From NCBI RefSeq assembly GCF_007680845.1, contig NZ_VEIY01000001.1, positions 628,227 to 692,226 of the forward strand: 64,000 nt of DNA, given 5' to 3'. Shown here piece by piece: positions 8,594 to 17,014 of the stretch (its first letter is position 1; each line of letters starts with the position of its first letter). The position numbers and the translations under genes are program-made. Under the pieces are notes generated by a model. That model ran no database searches and was not told the origin of the DNA. It saw only the letters and a list, made by a program, of their open reading frames with translations. The DNA is from Curtobacterium pusillum. GTDB lineage: Bacteria; Actinomycetota; Actinomycetes; Actinomycetales; Microbacteriaceae.

Positions 8594-9676
8594 ATGCCGG
8601 AGCCGCTCGACCTCACCGCCTCGTCCATCGACATCACCCGTGCCATCTGCGACATCGAGTCGGTGTCCGGCAACGAAGGGCCCCTCGCCGACGCGATCGA
8701 AGCTGCGTTGGCGCCGCTCGCGCACCTCGAGGTGGTCCGGGACGGCGACGCGATCGTGGCCAGGACGAACCTCGGTCGTGACCGCCGGGTCGTCATCGCC
8801 GGGCACATCGACACGGTGCCGCTCAACCAGAACCTGCCGACGGAGTTCCGGACTGCCGAGGACGGCGCCGAGATCCTCTGGGGCCGGGGCACGGTGGACA
8901 TGAAGGCCGGTGTCGCCGTGCAGCTGAAGCTCGCGTACGACCTCGCTGCGCCGTCGATCGACGTGACCTGGGTCTTCTACGACCACGAGGAGGTCAGCGA
9001 CTCCCTGAACGGCCTCGGCCGACTGGCACGCACGCGCCCCGAGCTCCTCGCCGGCGACTTCGCGATCCTCGGGGAGCCCTCCGGTGCGCAGATCGAGGGT
9101 GGCTGCAACGGCAACCTCCGCGCCGAGATCCGCACGTTCGGCAAGCGGTCGCACAGCGCGCGCAGCTGGATCGGCGAGAACGCGATCCACAAGGCCGCTC
9201 CGATCCTCGCCACCCTCGCCGCGTACGAGCCGCGGACCGTCACGGTGGACGGCCTCGAGTACCGCGAGGGCCTCAACGCCGTCGGCATCTCCGGGGGGAT
9301 CGCCGGCAACGTCATCCCCGACGAGGCGATGGTGCACGTGAACTACCGCTTCGCGCCCTCGCGCAGCGCCGACGAGGCCGTCGCCCACATCCGCGAGCTC
9401 TTCGACGGGTACGACGTGCAGATCGTCGACCTCGCCGCCGGTGCACGCCCGGGGCTCGACGCGCCGCTCGCCCAGCAGTTCGTGGACGCGGTCGGCGGCC
9501 CCGCGCCCCGGCCGAAGTACGGCTGGACCGACGTCGCCCGGTTCTCCGCCCTCGGCGTCCCCGCGGTCAACTACGGGCCCGGCGAACCGGTCTACGCGCA
9601 CCACGACGACGAGCAGGTCCCCGTCGACCAGATCACCGCGGTCGAGGACGGCCTGCGTCGGTGGCTGACGGCCTGA
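8594..9676 (+). CDS. dapE: Succinyl-diaminopimelate desuccinylase DapE
   Basis: A 360-residue dizinc M20 peptidase-fold enzyme that releases succinate from N-succinyl-LL-DAP. Metal ligands and catalytic residues are visible: H71 in GHIDTVP, the bridging Asp in [11 protein letters not shown]132/E133 in DHEEV, and a C-terminal His near HHDDE. The insertion [20 protein letters not shown] is the dimerisation/lid domain. TACAGT at 8582-8587 ends 6 nt before ATG 8594. The last 16 nt overlap the start of the membrane glycosyltransferase gene, which is therefore probably translationally coupled. With dapC and dapD in the window, this gives three steps of the succinylase branch. Confidence 0.95.
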   Translation: MPEPLDLTASSIDITRAICDIESVSGNEGPLADAIEAALAPLAHLEVVRDGDAIVARTNLGRDRRVVIAGHIDTVPLNQNLPTEFRTAEDGAEILWGRGTVDMKAGVAVQLKLAYDLAAPSIDVTWVFYDHEEVSDSLNGLGRLARTRPELLAGDFAILGEPSGAQIEGGCNGNLRAEIRTFGKRSHSARSWIGENAIHKAAPILATLAAYEPRTVTVDGLEYREGLNAVGISGGIAGNVIPDEAMVHVNYRFAPSRSADEAVAHIRELFDGYDVQIVDLAAGARPGLDAPLAQQFVDAVGGPAPRPKYGWTDVARFSALGVPAVNYGPGEPVYAHHDDEQVPVDQITAVEDGLRRWLTA

Positions 9677-10911
9677 CGACGGGGGCGTCGCCGGTCGCCC
9701 CGCCCGCACGTGCCACGGCCCGGTGGCGCGCCCGCTACCGGGTGGTGCCGTGGTGGGTGCGGATCACGGTCGTCTACGCGCTCGCCCGGGTCGTCACGGG
9801 TGCGATGCTGGCCGCGTTCGCGAGCGTGCAGGCCGCGAACTCGTTCACGGTGCAGCACCCGGGCCTGCTGTCGTTCTCGTCGATCTGGGACGGCGCCTGG
9901 TACCGGGTGATCGCCACGAGCGGGTACCCCTCGACGTTGCCGGTCGACACCGCCGGACACGTCACCGAGAACGCGTGGGCGTTCATGCCGGCGTACCCGT
10001 TCCTGGTCCGCGCGCTGATGGCGCTCACCGGGGCGTCGTTCGAGCTCGTCGCGGTCTCCGTGTCGCTGCTCTTCGGCTGGGGAGCTGCCCTGGTCTTCCG
10101 ACGACTGATGGGGCGCTTCCTCGACCCGGCGCGGGCGACGTTCGCGACCGTGCTGTTCTGCGTCGCCCCCGTGTCGGTGATGTTCCAGGTGGCCTACGCC
10201 GAGTCGATGGGGATGTTCCTGCTGCTCGTCGCCCTGCTGCTGTTCGTGGACCGGCGGTGGTGGACGATGCTGCCCGTGGTGCTGCTGCTCGGGATGACCC
10301 GTCCCACCGGGCTCGCGTTCGCGCTGCTCGTCCTCCTGTTCCTCGGCGCGTGGGCCGTCCGACCGGCGTGGGTCCGGGCGTCGTCGCCGCTCACCGTGCG
10401 CCGAGCCGTCCCGCCGGCCGTCGTCGCCGTCGTGTCCGGGCTCGTCGGGCTCGCGTGGCCCGCGATCGCCTGGGCCGCCACCGGGGTGCCGCGGGCCTAC
10501 ACGGACACCGAGCTCGCCTGGCGGTCGTCGTACATCGGCTGGAAGGACCTCGTGCCGTTCGCGCCGTGGGTCCAGGGCTTCGGTTGGTGGTTCCAGCAGC
10601 CGGCGGGCGCGATCCTGCTCGCCGTGGTCGTGGTCGGCTTCGCGGCGTTCGTGTCCATGCCGGCCGCACGACGGATCGGCCTCGAGCTGCGGCTCTGGGG
10701 CGTGGCGTACCTCGTCTACCTGCTGGCGGTGTTCTTCCCGCAGTCGAGCACGTGGCGCATCCTGCTGCCGATCGCGCCCCTGCTCGGGATCGTGGCGCTG
10801 CCGCGGTCACGGGTGTACCGGGTGCTCGTCGTCGTGGTGTGCCTGGCCCTGCAGTGGGCGTGGCTCTACTACTGCTGGTGGGTCGACGGCTACGACTGGA
10901 CCCCGCCGTGA
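9661..10911 (+). CDS. PIG-V-like membrane mannosyltransferase
   Basis: A 416-residue polytopic protein with about 10 hydrophobic segments from residue 32 onwards. The first extracytoplasmic loop holds SIWDGAWYRVIATSGYP followed by ENAWAFMPAYPFLVRA. This WDxxWY...FxPxYP signature is that of PIG-V/GT-C enzymes, which move mannose from a polyprenyl-phosphate donor on the outer face of the membrane. A role in cell-wall or glycolipid mannosylation is inferred; no acceptor can be read. GTG 9661 overlaps the end of dapE by 16 nt and has no obvious promoter of its own. The 3' end overlaps the convergent AI-2E-type gene by 22 nt. Confidence 0.75.
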   Translation: MADGLTTGASPVAPPARATARWRARYRVVPWWVRITVVYALARVVTGAMLAAFASVQAANSFTVQHPGLLSFSSIWDGAWYRVIATSGYPSTLPVDTAGHVTENAWAFMPAYPFLVRALMALTGASFELVAVSVSLLFGWGAALVFRRLMGRFLDPARATFATVLFCVAPVSVMFQVAYAESMGMFLLLVALLLFVDRRWWTMLPVVLLLGMTRPTGLAFALLVLLFLGAWAVRPAWVRASSPLTVRRAVPPAVVAVVSGLVGLAWPAIAWAATGVPRAYTDTELAWRSSYIGWKDLVPFAPWVQGFGWWFQQPAGAILLAVVVVGFAAFVSMPAARRIGLELRLWGVAYLVYLLAVFFPQSSTWRILLPIAPLLGIVALPRSRVYRVLVVVVCLALQWAWLYYCWWVDGYDWTPP

Positions 10912-12059
10912 TCGGCAGCGACGTCGACGGTCGCCGGCGGCGTCGACGCTGATCCGATCTCCGGGGCGGGTGTCCCCGCGGGGTGTGCTGCCGCGGCGGT
11001 GACCATCGCGTTCACGGTCGCGATGAACGGCACCGCGAAGAACGCCCCGACCACACCGGCGATCGTGGTCCCGGCGGTGACGCCGAGCACGACGCCGAGC
11101 GGGTGCACCTTGACCGCGCTCCCGGTGAGGAACGGGTGCAGCACGTGGCTCTCCAGCTGCTGCACGAGCACGACGATGCCGAGCATCACGAGCGCCGGCA
11201 CCCACCCGTTGAACACGAGCGCGACGACGACCGCGACCGTTCCGGCCACGATCGCACCGACGACGGGCACGAAGGCGCCGAGGAACACGATCACGCCGAT
11301 CGGGATCGCCAGCGGCACCTGGAGCGCCAGCGCCCCGATCACGATCCCGAGCGCATCGGTGACGGCGACGACGAGCTGGACGCGGATGAAGCTCGTCAGG
11401 GTCTTCCAGCCGGCGCGACCGGCGACCTCGAGCCGGGGACGGGCACGGCGCGGGAAGAGACGCACGACCCAGGCCCAGATGCGGGATCCGTCGATGAGCA
11501 CGAACAGTGTCGTGAAGACGATGATGAACAGCCCCTCGAGCGCGTGCACCAACCCGCTCCCGGCTTCCTGGAACCCGGAGAGGATCGAGGCGGCGTGGGT
11601 CTGCAGGAACGTCGTGCCGTCGGACAGCCACATCGTGACCTGCTTCGACGTGATGCCGAACGGCTCCGTCGCGAGCAGGGTCTGCAGCGACTGCACGTTG
11701 TGGTCCAGGCGATGGCCGAGCGCCGGCAGGTCGTACCGGATCTGCGCGGTGACGACGAGTGCGAGGACGCCGATGACGACCACCACGGCCAGGAAGCACG
11801 ACAGCACGGCGGTCCACTTCGGCCAGCGGTGCCGCTGCAGGAACGCGGACATCGGTGCCAGCAGGGCGCACACGATCAGGCCGATGAGGAACGGCACGAC
11901 GATGTCCCGCAGGAGGAAGACGGCCGCGACGGCGAGGGCGAGGACGGCGGCCACCACGAGCAGGCGCCACGAGAACGCACCGGCGACGCGCATGCCCGCC
12001 GGGACGGCCTCGACGGCCGGGTCGACCGGTGGACGGCGCGTGGAGCGGATGTACGGCAT
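10890..12059 (-). CDS. AI-2E family transporter (membrane permease)
   Basis: A 389-residue integral membrane protein with about eight hydrophobic segments. A TM pair lies at residues 28-80, followed by a TM and a long extracytoplasmic loop (QIRYDLPALGHRLDHNVQSL), then a C-terminal cluster. Motifs typical of the AI-2E/TqsA/PurR family are present: FIRVQLVVAVTDALGIVIGA, IGVIVFLGAFVPVVGAIVAG and HPLGVVLGVTAG. Members export small molecules or act in Na+/H+ antiport; the substrate here is unknown. The start MPYIRSTRRPP (ATG 12059) was chosen over longer in-frame extensions because those run into the DUF3117 gene region. The gene is convergent with the PIG-V-like gene and overlaps its end. Confidence 0.85.
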   Translation of the reverse strand: MPYIRSTRRPPVDPAVEAVPAGMRVAGAFSWRLLVVAAVLALAVAAVFLLRDIVVPFLIGLIVCALLAPMSAFLQRHRWPKWTAVLSCFLAVVVVIGVLALVVTAQIRYDLPALGHRLDHNVQSLQTLLATEPFGITSKQVTMWLSDGTTFLQTHAASILSGFQEAGSGLVHALEGLFIIVFTTLFVLIDGSRIWAWVVRLFPRRARPRLEVAGRAGWKTLTSFIRVQLVVAVTDALGIVIGALALQVPLAIPIGVIVFLGAFVPVVGAIVAGTVAVVVALVFNGWVPALVMLGIVVLVQQLESHVLHPFLTGSAVKVHPLGVVLGVTAGTTIAGVVGAFFAVPFIATVNAMVTAAAAHPAGTPAPEIGSASTPPATVDVAADHGGVQS

Positions 12060-12146
12060 CCCCCAAGGTGACCACTCGGAACCGCGAGAACGGCTCGATG
12101 GAGGCCCCCCAACCTGGGCGGTTTCGCAGTTGGCCCATCGATACGA

Positions 12147-12152
12147 GATAAT
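12147..12152 (+). promoter_or_regulatory. -10 box upstream of the DUF3117 gene
   Basis: GATAAT lies in the AT-richest patch of this intergenic region. A leader of about 28 nt carrying GAAAGGGGA (12172-12180) would precede ATG 12187. No convincing -35 was seen at 17 bp. Confidence 0.45.
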
Positions 12153-12186
12153 GAGCGGGCATGTACTGCACGAAAGGGGACATCTG

Positions 12187-12357
12187 ATGGCAGCCATGAA
12201 GCCGAGGACCGGTGACGGGCCGATGGAGGCTGTTAAGGAGGGTCGACTCATCATCGTGCGGGTTCCGCTCGAAGGTGGAGGCCGCCTGGTCGTCTCGGTC
12301 AACGATGCCGAGGCCAAGGAACTCCACGACGCACTCGCTGAGGTCGTCTCGGCCTAG
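12187..12357 (+). CDS. DUF3117 small conserved protein
   Basis: A 56-residue protein, MAAMKPRTGDGPMEAVKEG at its start and then a short beta-rich segment (RLIIVRVPLEGGGRLVVSVN) ending KELHDALAEVVSA. It matches the actinobacteria-wide DUF3117 family (Rv1211-like), whose function is not established. The very strong conservation of the MKPRTGDGP start supports ATG 12187. A purine-rich ribosome-binding site (GAAAGGGGA) sits 6 nt upstream, unlike most genes nearby. A perfect terminator hairpin with a CTTTC tail follows at 12380, so it is a single-gene unit. A housekeeping or regulatory role is possible but not shown. Confidence 0.9.
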   Translation: MAAMKPRTGDGPMEAVKEGRLIIVRVPLEGGGRLVVSVNDAEAKELHDALAEVVSA

Positions 12358-12379
12358 TACGTCGACGCACCATCGTCAG

Positions 12380-12410
12380 GGCTCGGAGCGTGTACGCTCC
12401 GAGCCCTTTC
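12380..12410 (+). terminator. Terminator of the DUF3117 gene
   Basis: Perfect 11-bp stem GGCTCGGAGCG / CGCTCCGAGCC (12380-12390, 12395-12405) with loop TGTA, then CTTTC. Confidence 0.85.
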
Positions 12411-12417
12411 GCGCGCC

Positions 12418-12465
12418 GGCCCCGGAGCGCGCTGGCCCCGGAGCGCGCTGGCCCCGGAGCACGCC
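12418..12465. repeat. Three tandem copies of a 16-bp repeat
   Basis: The unit GGCCCCGGAGCGCGCT occurs at 12418-12433 and 12434-12449, with a slightly changed third copy at 12450-12465. It lies between the DUF3117 terminator and the COG3910-type ATPase gene and is noncoding. Confidence 0.75.
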
Positions 12466-12494
12466 GTGTCGGCGCCACCCGGCAGGATGGCACC

Positions 12495-13223
12495 GTGCCG
12501 AGGACCCACATGCCGATCCGCCGCGTCGAGGAGTTCCTCGACCCCGGCCCGATGCCCCGCGACGTCTGGCCCGCCACGCTCGCCCCGGTCCGCCAGCTCC
12601 TCGACGAGGGCCTCGACCTCGACCCCGTCACGGTGCTCGTCGGCGAGAACGGCGTCGGCAAGTCGACCATCATCGAGGCGATCGCCCTCCAGTTCGGCAT
12701 GGGCCCGGAGGGCGGCGGCACCGGCTCGCAGCACTCCACCCGCCCGTCCGAGTCCGACCTCTGCGAGCACATCGCCGTCCGTCGCGACTTCGGTGCTCCG
12801 CGCGGCGGCTTCTTCCTGCGAGCCGAAACCATGCACGGGTTCTTCACCTACCTCGAGGAACACCCGAACCGCTCCCGCCCGGAGCCCGTCTTCCACGAGC
12901 GCAGTCACGGCGAGTCCTTCCTCGACTTCGTGATCGACCGGGCGCGGTGGCCCGGCCTGTGGATCCTCGACGAGCCCGAGTCGGCGCTGTCGTTCTCCGG
13001 GTGCCTCGCGCTCATCGCCCTGCTGCAGTCCATCGTGGAGAGCGGCGTCGGGCAGGTCCTCATGTCGACGCACTCACCCGTGCTCGCGGCGTTCCCCGGC
13101 GCGACGATCCACGAGGTGGGGGAGTGGGGCATCCGTCGGACGGACTGGGCCGACCTCGACCTGGTGCGGCACCAACGGTCGTTCCTGGAGTCCCCGGAAC
13201 GGTACCTCCGACACCTGGCGTGA
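12495..13223 (+). CDS. COG3910-type AAA/ABC-like ATPase, function unknown
   Basis: A 242-residue single-domain P-loop ATPase related to the SMC/ABC ATPase-only group. Walker A is GENGVGKST at about residues 50-58. The fused Walker B/signature region is LWILDEPESALSFSG near 155, and STHSPVLAAFPGA is the switch His region. There is no membrane or DNA-binding domain. Proteins of this type are common but uncharacterised; E. coli-like relatives are simply called predicted ATPases. CAGGAT at 12483-12488 ends 6 nt before GTG 12495, fitting a leaderless start, and ATG 12510 is an alternative. The neighbour is convergent, so there is no operon clue. Confidence 0.8.
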   Translation: MPRTHMPIRRVEEFLDPGPMPRDVWPATLAPVRQLLDEGLDLDPVTVLVGENGVGKSTIIEAIALQFGMGPEGGGTGSQHSTRPSESDLCEHIAVRRDFGAPRGGFFLRAETMHGFFTYLEEHPNRSRPEPVFHERSHGESFLDFVIDRARWPGLWILDEPESALSFSGCLALIALLQSIVESGVGQVLMSTHSPVLAAFPGATIHEVGEWGIRRTDWADLDLVRHQRSFLESPERYLRHLA

Positions 13224-13238
13224 GCCGAGCGCCCTGGG

Positions 13239-13871
13239 CTAGGCGGAGACCTTCGTCATCTGCAGCAGCCCGTCGCCCGCCGGCGACAGCGCGCTGGTGA
13301 CCGCCCCCGACGTCGACACCTCGGTGAGCAGCAGCCGGAAGTCGGTCGTCGCCCGGTCCCGCTTCACCGGGTCCGCCACGCGACCCCGCCAGAGCGCGTG
13401 CGGCACGAGGACCGTCCCGCCGAGCCGCGCGAGCCGCAGCCCGTGCTCGACGTACTCGATGACGTGCTCCGGGTCGGCGTCGACGAGGACGACGTCGTAG
13501 GAGGCCTCGTTCATCCGCGGCAGGACCTGGTTCGCCCGACCCGGGATGAGCCGGATCCGCGCGGGAGCGGTGCCCGCGGCGATGTACGCGTCACGGGCGT
13601 ACTGCTGGTGGTCGACCTCGACGTCGATCGTGGTGAGCGTGGCGGTCGGCGCACCCCCGAGCAGGTACAGGCCGGAGACGCCGAGTCCGGTGCCGATCTC
13701 GATCATGCTCGTCGCCCGTGAGGCGGCGGCGATGACCCCGATCTGCGCTCCGATGGCGGGGGAGATCGCCTCGACCCCGAGTTCGAGGGAGTGCTCCCGC
13801 GCTCGGGTGATCACCTCGGACTCCGAGACGATGTCCTCGGCGAACTTCCAGTTCGACTCTTTCTCTGACAC
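13239..13871 (-). CDS. SAM-dependent O-methyltransferase (Rv1220c-like)
   Basis: A 210-residue class I methyltransferase of the catechol/caffeoyl-CoA O-methyltransferase family. Motif I is MIEIGTGLGVSGLYLL near residue 58, an acidic TTIDVEVDHQQYAR follows, and the metal/SAM segment DVVLVDADPEHVIEYVEHGL lies near 125. It lacks a signal peptide. GTG 13871 is preferred to GTG 13877 because GGAG lies 5 nt upstream of it. A TAGAGT box (plus 13894-13899) would start transcription about 10-15 nt earlier. The gene is divergent from tatB. The O-methyltransferase next to tatB recalls mycobacterial Rv1220c, but the sigE-rseA-htrA genes that separate them there are absent here. The substrate is unknown. 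Confidence 0.85.
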   Translation of the reverse strand: MSEKESNWKFAEDIVSESEVITRAREHSLELGVEAISPAIGAQIGVIAAASRATSMIEIGTGLGVSGLYLLGGAPTATLTTIDVEVDHQQYARDAYIAAGTAPARIRLIPGRANQVLPRMNEASYDVVLVDADPEHVIEYVEHGLRLARLGGTVLVPHALWRGRVADPVKRDRATTDFRLLLTEVSTSGAVTSALSPAGDGLLQMTKVSA

Positions 13872-13935
13872 GCACACTCCGTTCGGGTGACAACTCTACG
13901 GGTGCTGCGGGGCACGGACGGGTTACGCTCGTACC

Positions 13936-14304
13936 GTGTTCGACGGCTTCGAGAAGTTCCTGGTGATCGGGATCATCGGCGTCCTCCTGCTCGGACCGCA
14001 ACGGCTCCCGCAGTACGCGCAGAAGCTCGCCGAGTTCGTCAAGGCCGTCCGTCGCTTCGCCGACACCGCGAAGGACCGGATGCGCGAGGAGATGGGCCCC
14101 GAGTTCGACGAGGTCGACTGGCAGAAGCTCGACCCCCGGCAGTACGACCCGCGGCGGATCATCCGCGACGCCCTCCTCGACTCCGGTGGCAGTGCGGCCG
14201 CCGTGCAGACCGCGCAGGTCACCGCGTCGAAGGTGCGGGCGTCGGCACCGGTGGTGCCGCTCGCCATCGGCGAGGCCGCACCGTTCGACGCGGAAGCGAC
14301 CTGA
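13936..14304 (+). CDS. tatB: Sec-independent translocase subunit TatB
   Basis: A 122-residue protein with one N-terminal membrane helix (KFLVIGIIGVLLLG, residues 7-20), the Gly-Pro hinge GPQRLPQY and then a long charged amphipathic helix (AEFVKAVRRFADTAKDRMRE). This is the TatA/B topology; the sequence after the hinge and the length favour TatB, the receptor that recognises twin-arginine signals with TatC. tatA and tatC are not in the window. TACGCT at 13924-13929 ends 6 nt before GTG 13936, suggesting a leaderless mRNA. A strong palindrome follows at 14331-14366 and probably ends transcription from both sides. Confidence 0.9.
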   Translation: MFDGFEKFLVIGIIGVLLLGPQRLPQYAQKLAEFVKAVRRFADTAKDRMREEMGPEFDEVDWQKLDPRQYDPRRIIRDALLDSGGSAAAVQTAQVTASKVRASAPVVPLAIGEAAPFDAEAT

Positions 14305-14330
14305 CGCCCGTCACGTGACCAGCAGACGGA

Positions 14331-14366
14331 CTGGAGGCGCGGTGCCGGCTGGCACCGCGCCTCCAG
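14331..14366. repeat. GGAGGCGCGG-family palindrome between tatB and the chitinase gene
   Basis: Perfect 16-bp arms CTGGAGGCGCGGTGCC and its complement around GGCT. It lies between two convergent genes, so it may act as a bidirectional terminator. Confidence 0.85.
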
Positions 14367-14384
14367 GCCGTCAGGGGGTCGCGT

Positions 14385-15686
14385 CTACTTCAGGTCCGCG
14401 ATGAAGCGGTCCGTCCACGCGAGGGCCGGTGCGCTCGGGACCGAGCTGCAGGTGGACATCGCCGTCGTCGAGGAGCACGGGGTGTCCCGGTCCAGCGACC
14501 AGTAGTGGATCCCGGCGAGCCCGTTCGCCTTGGCGTAGGCGGACAGGGTGTCGACGTCGGCGAGGGTGAAGACCTCGTCCGAGGCGTCGTTCACGCCGAT
14601 CATCGGGGTGACCTCGATCTTCGACGGCGCGATGCCGTAGGTGTGCTCGAGGTTCGTGACGGCCTGGATCGAGGACTGGCCCATCTCGCAGGTGGAGCCG
14701 GACAGGACGCAGTTCGCGGTCGTCGCGCGGCCGAAGTCCATCGTCATGAGGTTGACGGTGTAGTTCGTCAGCGTGGAGGCCTTGATCGCCTTGACCGTGG
14801 CGTCACCCGTGCTGTTGAGTCCGCCGAAGCTCCCGTCGCTGGCGGCGAGGGTCGCGAGGGTGAACGAGAAGCGCAGCCCCGGGTACTTCGACTGGGCGAG
14901 TGCTGCGGCGTTGACGAGGTTCTGCACGTCGGCGGCGGACTGCCCGCTCTCGATGTCGAAGTCCACGCCGATCATGTGCGGCGTGGCGTACCGGGCGATG
15001 AACGACTGCAGCGCCGTGCCGGAGCACTTGAACGATCCCGCCGCACCACCGGTGCTCACGATGTAGTTGACGCCCGCGGCGTCGAGCTTCGGGATGTTGG
15101 CGCTCGCGAACGCGTCCGCGGCGACCCCGCCCCAGTTCTCGCTGCCGCAGGTGCCGGTGGCGAAGGCGAGGGTGATCTCCTTGAGGCCGGGCTCCCGGGT
15201 GGAGACGAGGCTGTTGCTCGACCCGACCACCGGGATGCGCGTCCCCGTGACCGCCGTGTTCATCACGTTCGTGTTCCAGTCGAGGTTCACGGTGACGTCC
15301 TTGTACGGGCTGAAGACCAGGCCGCTGGCGGTGCCCCCGCTGCCGCCGGTGCCCGGGGTCGTGGTGCCACCACCGGGGGGCGTGGTCGTCCCGCCGCCGC
15401 CCGTGCCCGTGCAGGCGCCGGTCGAGGTCCAGGGCTGCCCGCTCCCCGTCGCCCCGGAGTGCGTCGCGGGGTCGTCGCCCTGCGTCCACCAGTTCGCGGT
15501 GTAGTTGGTGCCGTTCTCACTGACGGTGGCGCCGCCGGTGTACGCCGTGCCGGCGCTCCAGGCGGTCGCACAGGCCGGGGTGGCGGCGAGGGCCGGGGCC
15601 GCGGCGAGCGATCCTCCGGCGATCGTCGCGGCCACGGCGGCCAGTGTGGCGACCAGTCCGGCGCGCATGCGCATCTGCTTCTTCAC
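14385..15686 (-). CDS. Secreted GH18 chitinase with N-terminal chitin-binding module
   Basis: A 433-residue secreted glycosidase. A Sec-type signal peptide (MKKQMRMRAG, hydrophobic core, cleavage near ALAATPA) is followed by a CBM5/12-like module (WSAGTAYTGGATVSENGTNY ... WWTQGDDP). A Gly/Thr/Pro linker precedes a GH18 barrel. The catalytic motif appears as VDFDIES with D242, D244 and E246; the first Asp of DxxDxDxE is Ile here. HYWSLDRDTPC near the end is the strand-8 Trp region. The product should cleave chitin outside the cell. GTG 15686 has AGGAG upstream. A 10-bp inverted repeat at 15732-15758 lies at the probable transcription start and may be regulatory. Confidence 0.92.
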   Translation of the reverse strand: MKKQMRMRAGLVATLAAVAATIAGGSLAAAPALAATPACATAWSAGTAYTGGATVSENGTNYTANWWTQGDDPATHSGATGSGQPWTSTGACTGTGGGGTTTPPGGGTTTPGTGGSGGTASGLVFSPYKDVTVNLDWNTNVMNTAVTGTRIPVVGSSNSLVSTREPGLKEITLAFATGTCGSENWGGVAADAFASANIPKLDAAGVNYIVSTGGAAGSFKCSGTALQSFIARYATPHMIGVDFDIESGQSAADVQNLVNAAALAQSKYPGLRFSFTLATLAASDGSFGGLNSTGDATVKAIKASTLTNYTVNLMTMDFGRATTANCVLSGSTCEMGQSSIQAVTNLEHTYGIAPSKIEVTPMIGVNDASDEVFTLADVDTLSAYAKANGLAGIHYWSLDRDTPCSSTTAMSTCSSVPSAPALAWTDRFIADLK

Positions 15687-15731
15687 ACGGTTCTCCTGTC
15701 CTCGGCCGGTCGTCGTCGTCCGGCGGGTGGA

Positions 15732-15758
15732 GCTCCTGCGACCCGATTTCGCAGGAGC
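15732..15758. promoter_or_regulatory. Inverted repeat upstream of the chitinase gene
   Basis: GCTCCTGCGA / TCGCAGGAGC around 7 nt, 46-72 nt upstream of the chitinase start and close to a CACAAT -10-like box on the minus strand. A related hairpin with the same CTCCTGCG/CGCAGGAG core but a shorter loop sits upstream of the cytidylyltransferase gene at 59229-59250. It could be an operator or an mRNA 5' hairpin. Confidence 0.5.
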
Positions 15759-15853
15759 ATTGTGGAATACCCCTGCATATTGCTCCCGAGTAGAACGACC
15801 TGTCCATGAAAGGACGTACAGGTCCGCGCCCTCAGTCCTTCGACGCGACGCCC

Positions 15854-17014
15854 CTAGGACAGGGACAGCCCGAGCTTCCGGCCCGCGAGACCCCGGCCCA
15901 TCGTGGTGATCCGGTCGGCGATCGCCGCCAGGGCCACCGCTGCGGGATCGGACGGCGCACCGAGCACCACCGGAACCCCGGCGTCCCCGCCCTCGCGCAG
16001 CGGGACGGACAGCGGCACGCTCCCGAGCACCGGCACGGGGCTGTCCTGCCCACGGGACAGTCGGGCGGCGGTCTCGGCGCCACCGCCCTCACCGAACAGG
16101 TGCAGGACGCTGCCGTCCGGCTGCACGAGCCCGGCCATGTTCTCGACGACACCGATGACCCGCTGCCCGGTCTGCCGTGCGACGACCCCGCTCCGCTCGG
16201 CGACGTCGGCGGCGGCCGCCTGCGGGGTGGTGACGACGAGGACCTCGGCGTGGGGGAGCAGCTGCCCGACCGAGATCGCCACGTCGCCGGTGCCGGGCGG
16301 CAGGTCGAGGAGGAGGACGTCGAGGTCGCCGAAGTACACGTCGGTGAGGAACTGGGAGACGGTGCGGTGCAGCATCGGGCCGCGCCAGGACACCGCGGTG
16401 GAGACGTCGTCGACGAACATGCCGATCGAGACGACCTTCACGTCGTGGGCGACCGGCGGCAGGATCATGCTGTCCACCCGGGTCGGGCGGGGTGCGACGC
16501 CGTTCGCGTCCGTGAGGCCCATCAGCCCGGGCACGCTGAAGCCGTGCACGTCGACGTCGACGAGACCGACCCGCTGCCCGCGCCGGGCGAGCTCGGCCGC
16601 GAGGTTCACCGTCACGGTCGACTTCCCGACACCGCCCTTGCCGCTGGTGACCGCGATCACCCGGGTGAGGGAGTCGGGCGTGAACTGCACGCCCCGGGGT
16701 CGGCCCGCGCGGAGTCGTTCGGTGAGCGCGGCCCTGGTCGCCGGCGCCATCACGGAGACGTCGATCGACACGGTGGACACGCCGTCCACGGAAGCGGCGG
16801 CCGCGCGCACGTCGCGCTCGATGGTGTCGGCGGCCGGGCACCCGACGATCGTGAGCTGCAGGTCGACGCGCACCGCGCCTCCAGGCTGCACGTCGACCCC
16901 GCGGATCATGTCGAGCTCCGTGACGGGCCGGCGGATCTCGGGGTCGATCACCCGGCCGAGCGCCGCGAGGACCGCGGAGCCGAGGCGTTCCTCGGGTGAC
17001 CCGGCGTCAGCCAC
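15854..17014 (-). CDS. mrp: Mrp/ApbC-type Fe-S cluster carrier ATPase
   Basis: A 386-residue cytosolic P-loop ATPase of the Mrp/Nbp35 family that carries or inserts Fe-S clusters. The N-terminal 90 residues are a DUF59/MIP18 domain (RVIDPEIRRPVTELDM). The deviant Walker A VTSGKGGVGKST lies near residue 118, and the second lysine signature is typical of MinD-like ATPases. LLLDLPPGTGDV near 230 is Walker B. No CxxC motif of the Nbp35 C-terminus was seen, so the cluster ligands may differ. GTG 17014 overlaps the stop of the DUF1003 gene by 8 nt. Together with the PRC/CBS gene this is an overlapping three-gene operon, in an order that matches mycobacteria. Confidence 0.92.
   Translation of the reverse strand: MADAGSPEERLGSAVLAALGRVIDPEIRRPVTELDMIRGVDVQPGGAVRVDLQLTIVGCPAADTIERDVRAAAASVDGVSTVSIDVSVMAPATRAALTERLRAGRPRGVQFTPDSLTRVIAVTSGKGGVGKSTVTVNLAAELARRGQRVGLVDVDVHGFSVPGLMGLTDANGVAPRPTRVDSMILPPVAHDVKVVSIGMFVDDVSTAVSWRGPMLHRTVSQFLTDVYFGDLDVLLLDLPPGTGDVAISVGQLLPHAEVLVVTTPQAAAADVAERSGVVARQTGQRVIGVVENMAGLVQPDGSVLHLFGEGGGAETAARLSRGQDSPVPVLGSVPLSVPLREGGDAGVPVVLGAPSDPAAVALAAIADRITTMGRGLAGRKLGLSLS

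Noticed and set aside
14385..15686. Possible truncation of the chitinase catalytic motif because the first Asp of DxxDxDxE is missing
   Set aside because: The three residues needed for catalysis (D242, D244, E246) are present and the fold runs to a normal end; variation at the first Asp is tolerated in GH18.
16863..16880. GCGCCTCCAGG inside mrp resembling half of the GGAGGCGCGG palindromes
   Set aside because: It is a single half-site within a conserved coding region with no pairing arm; probably chance.
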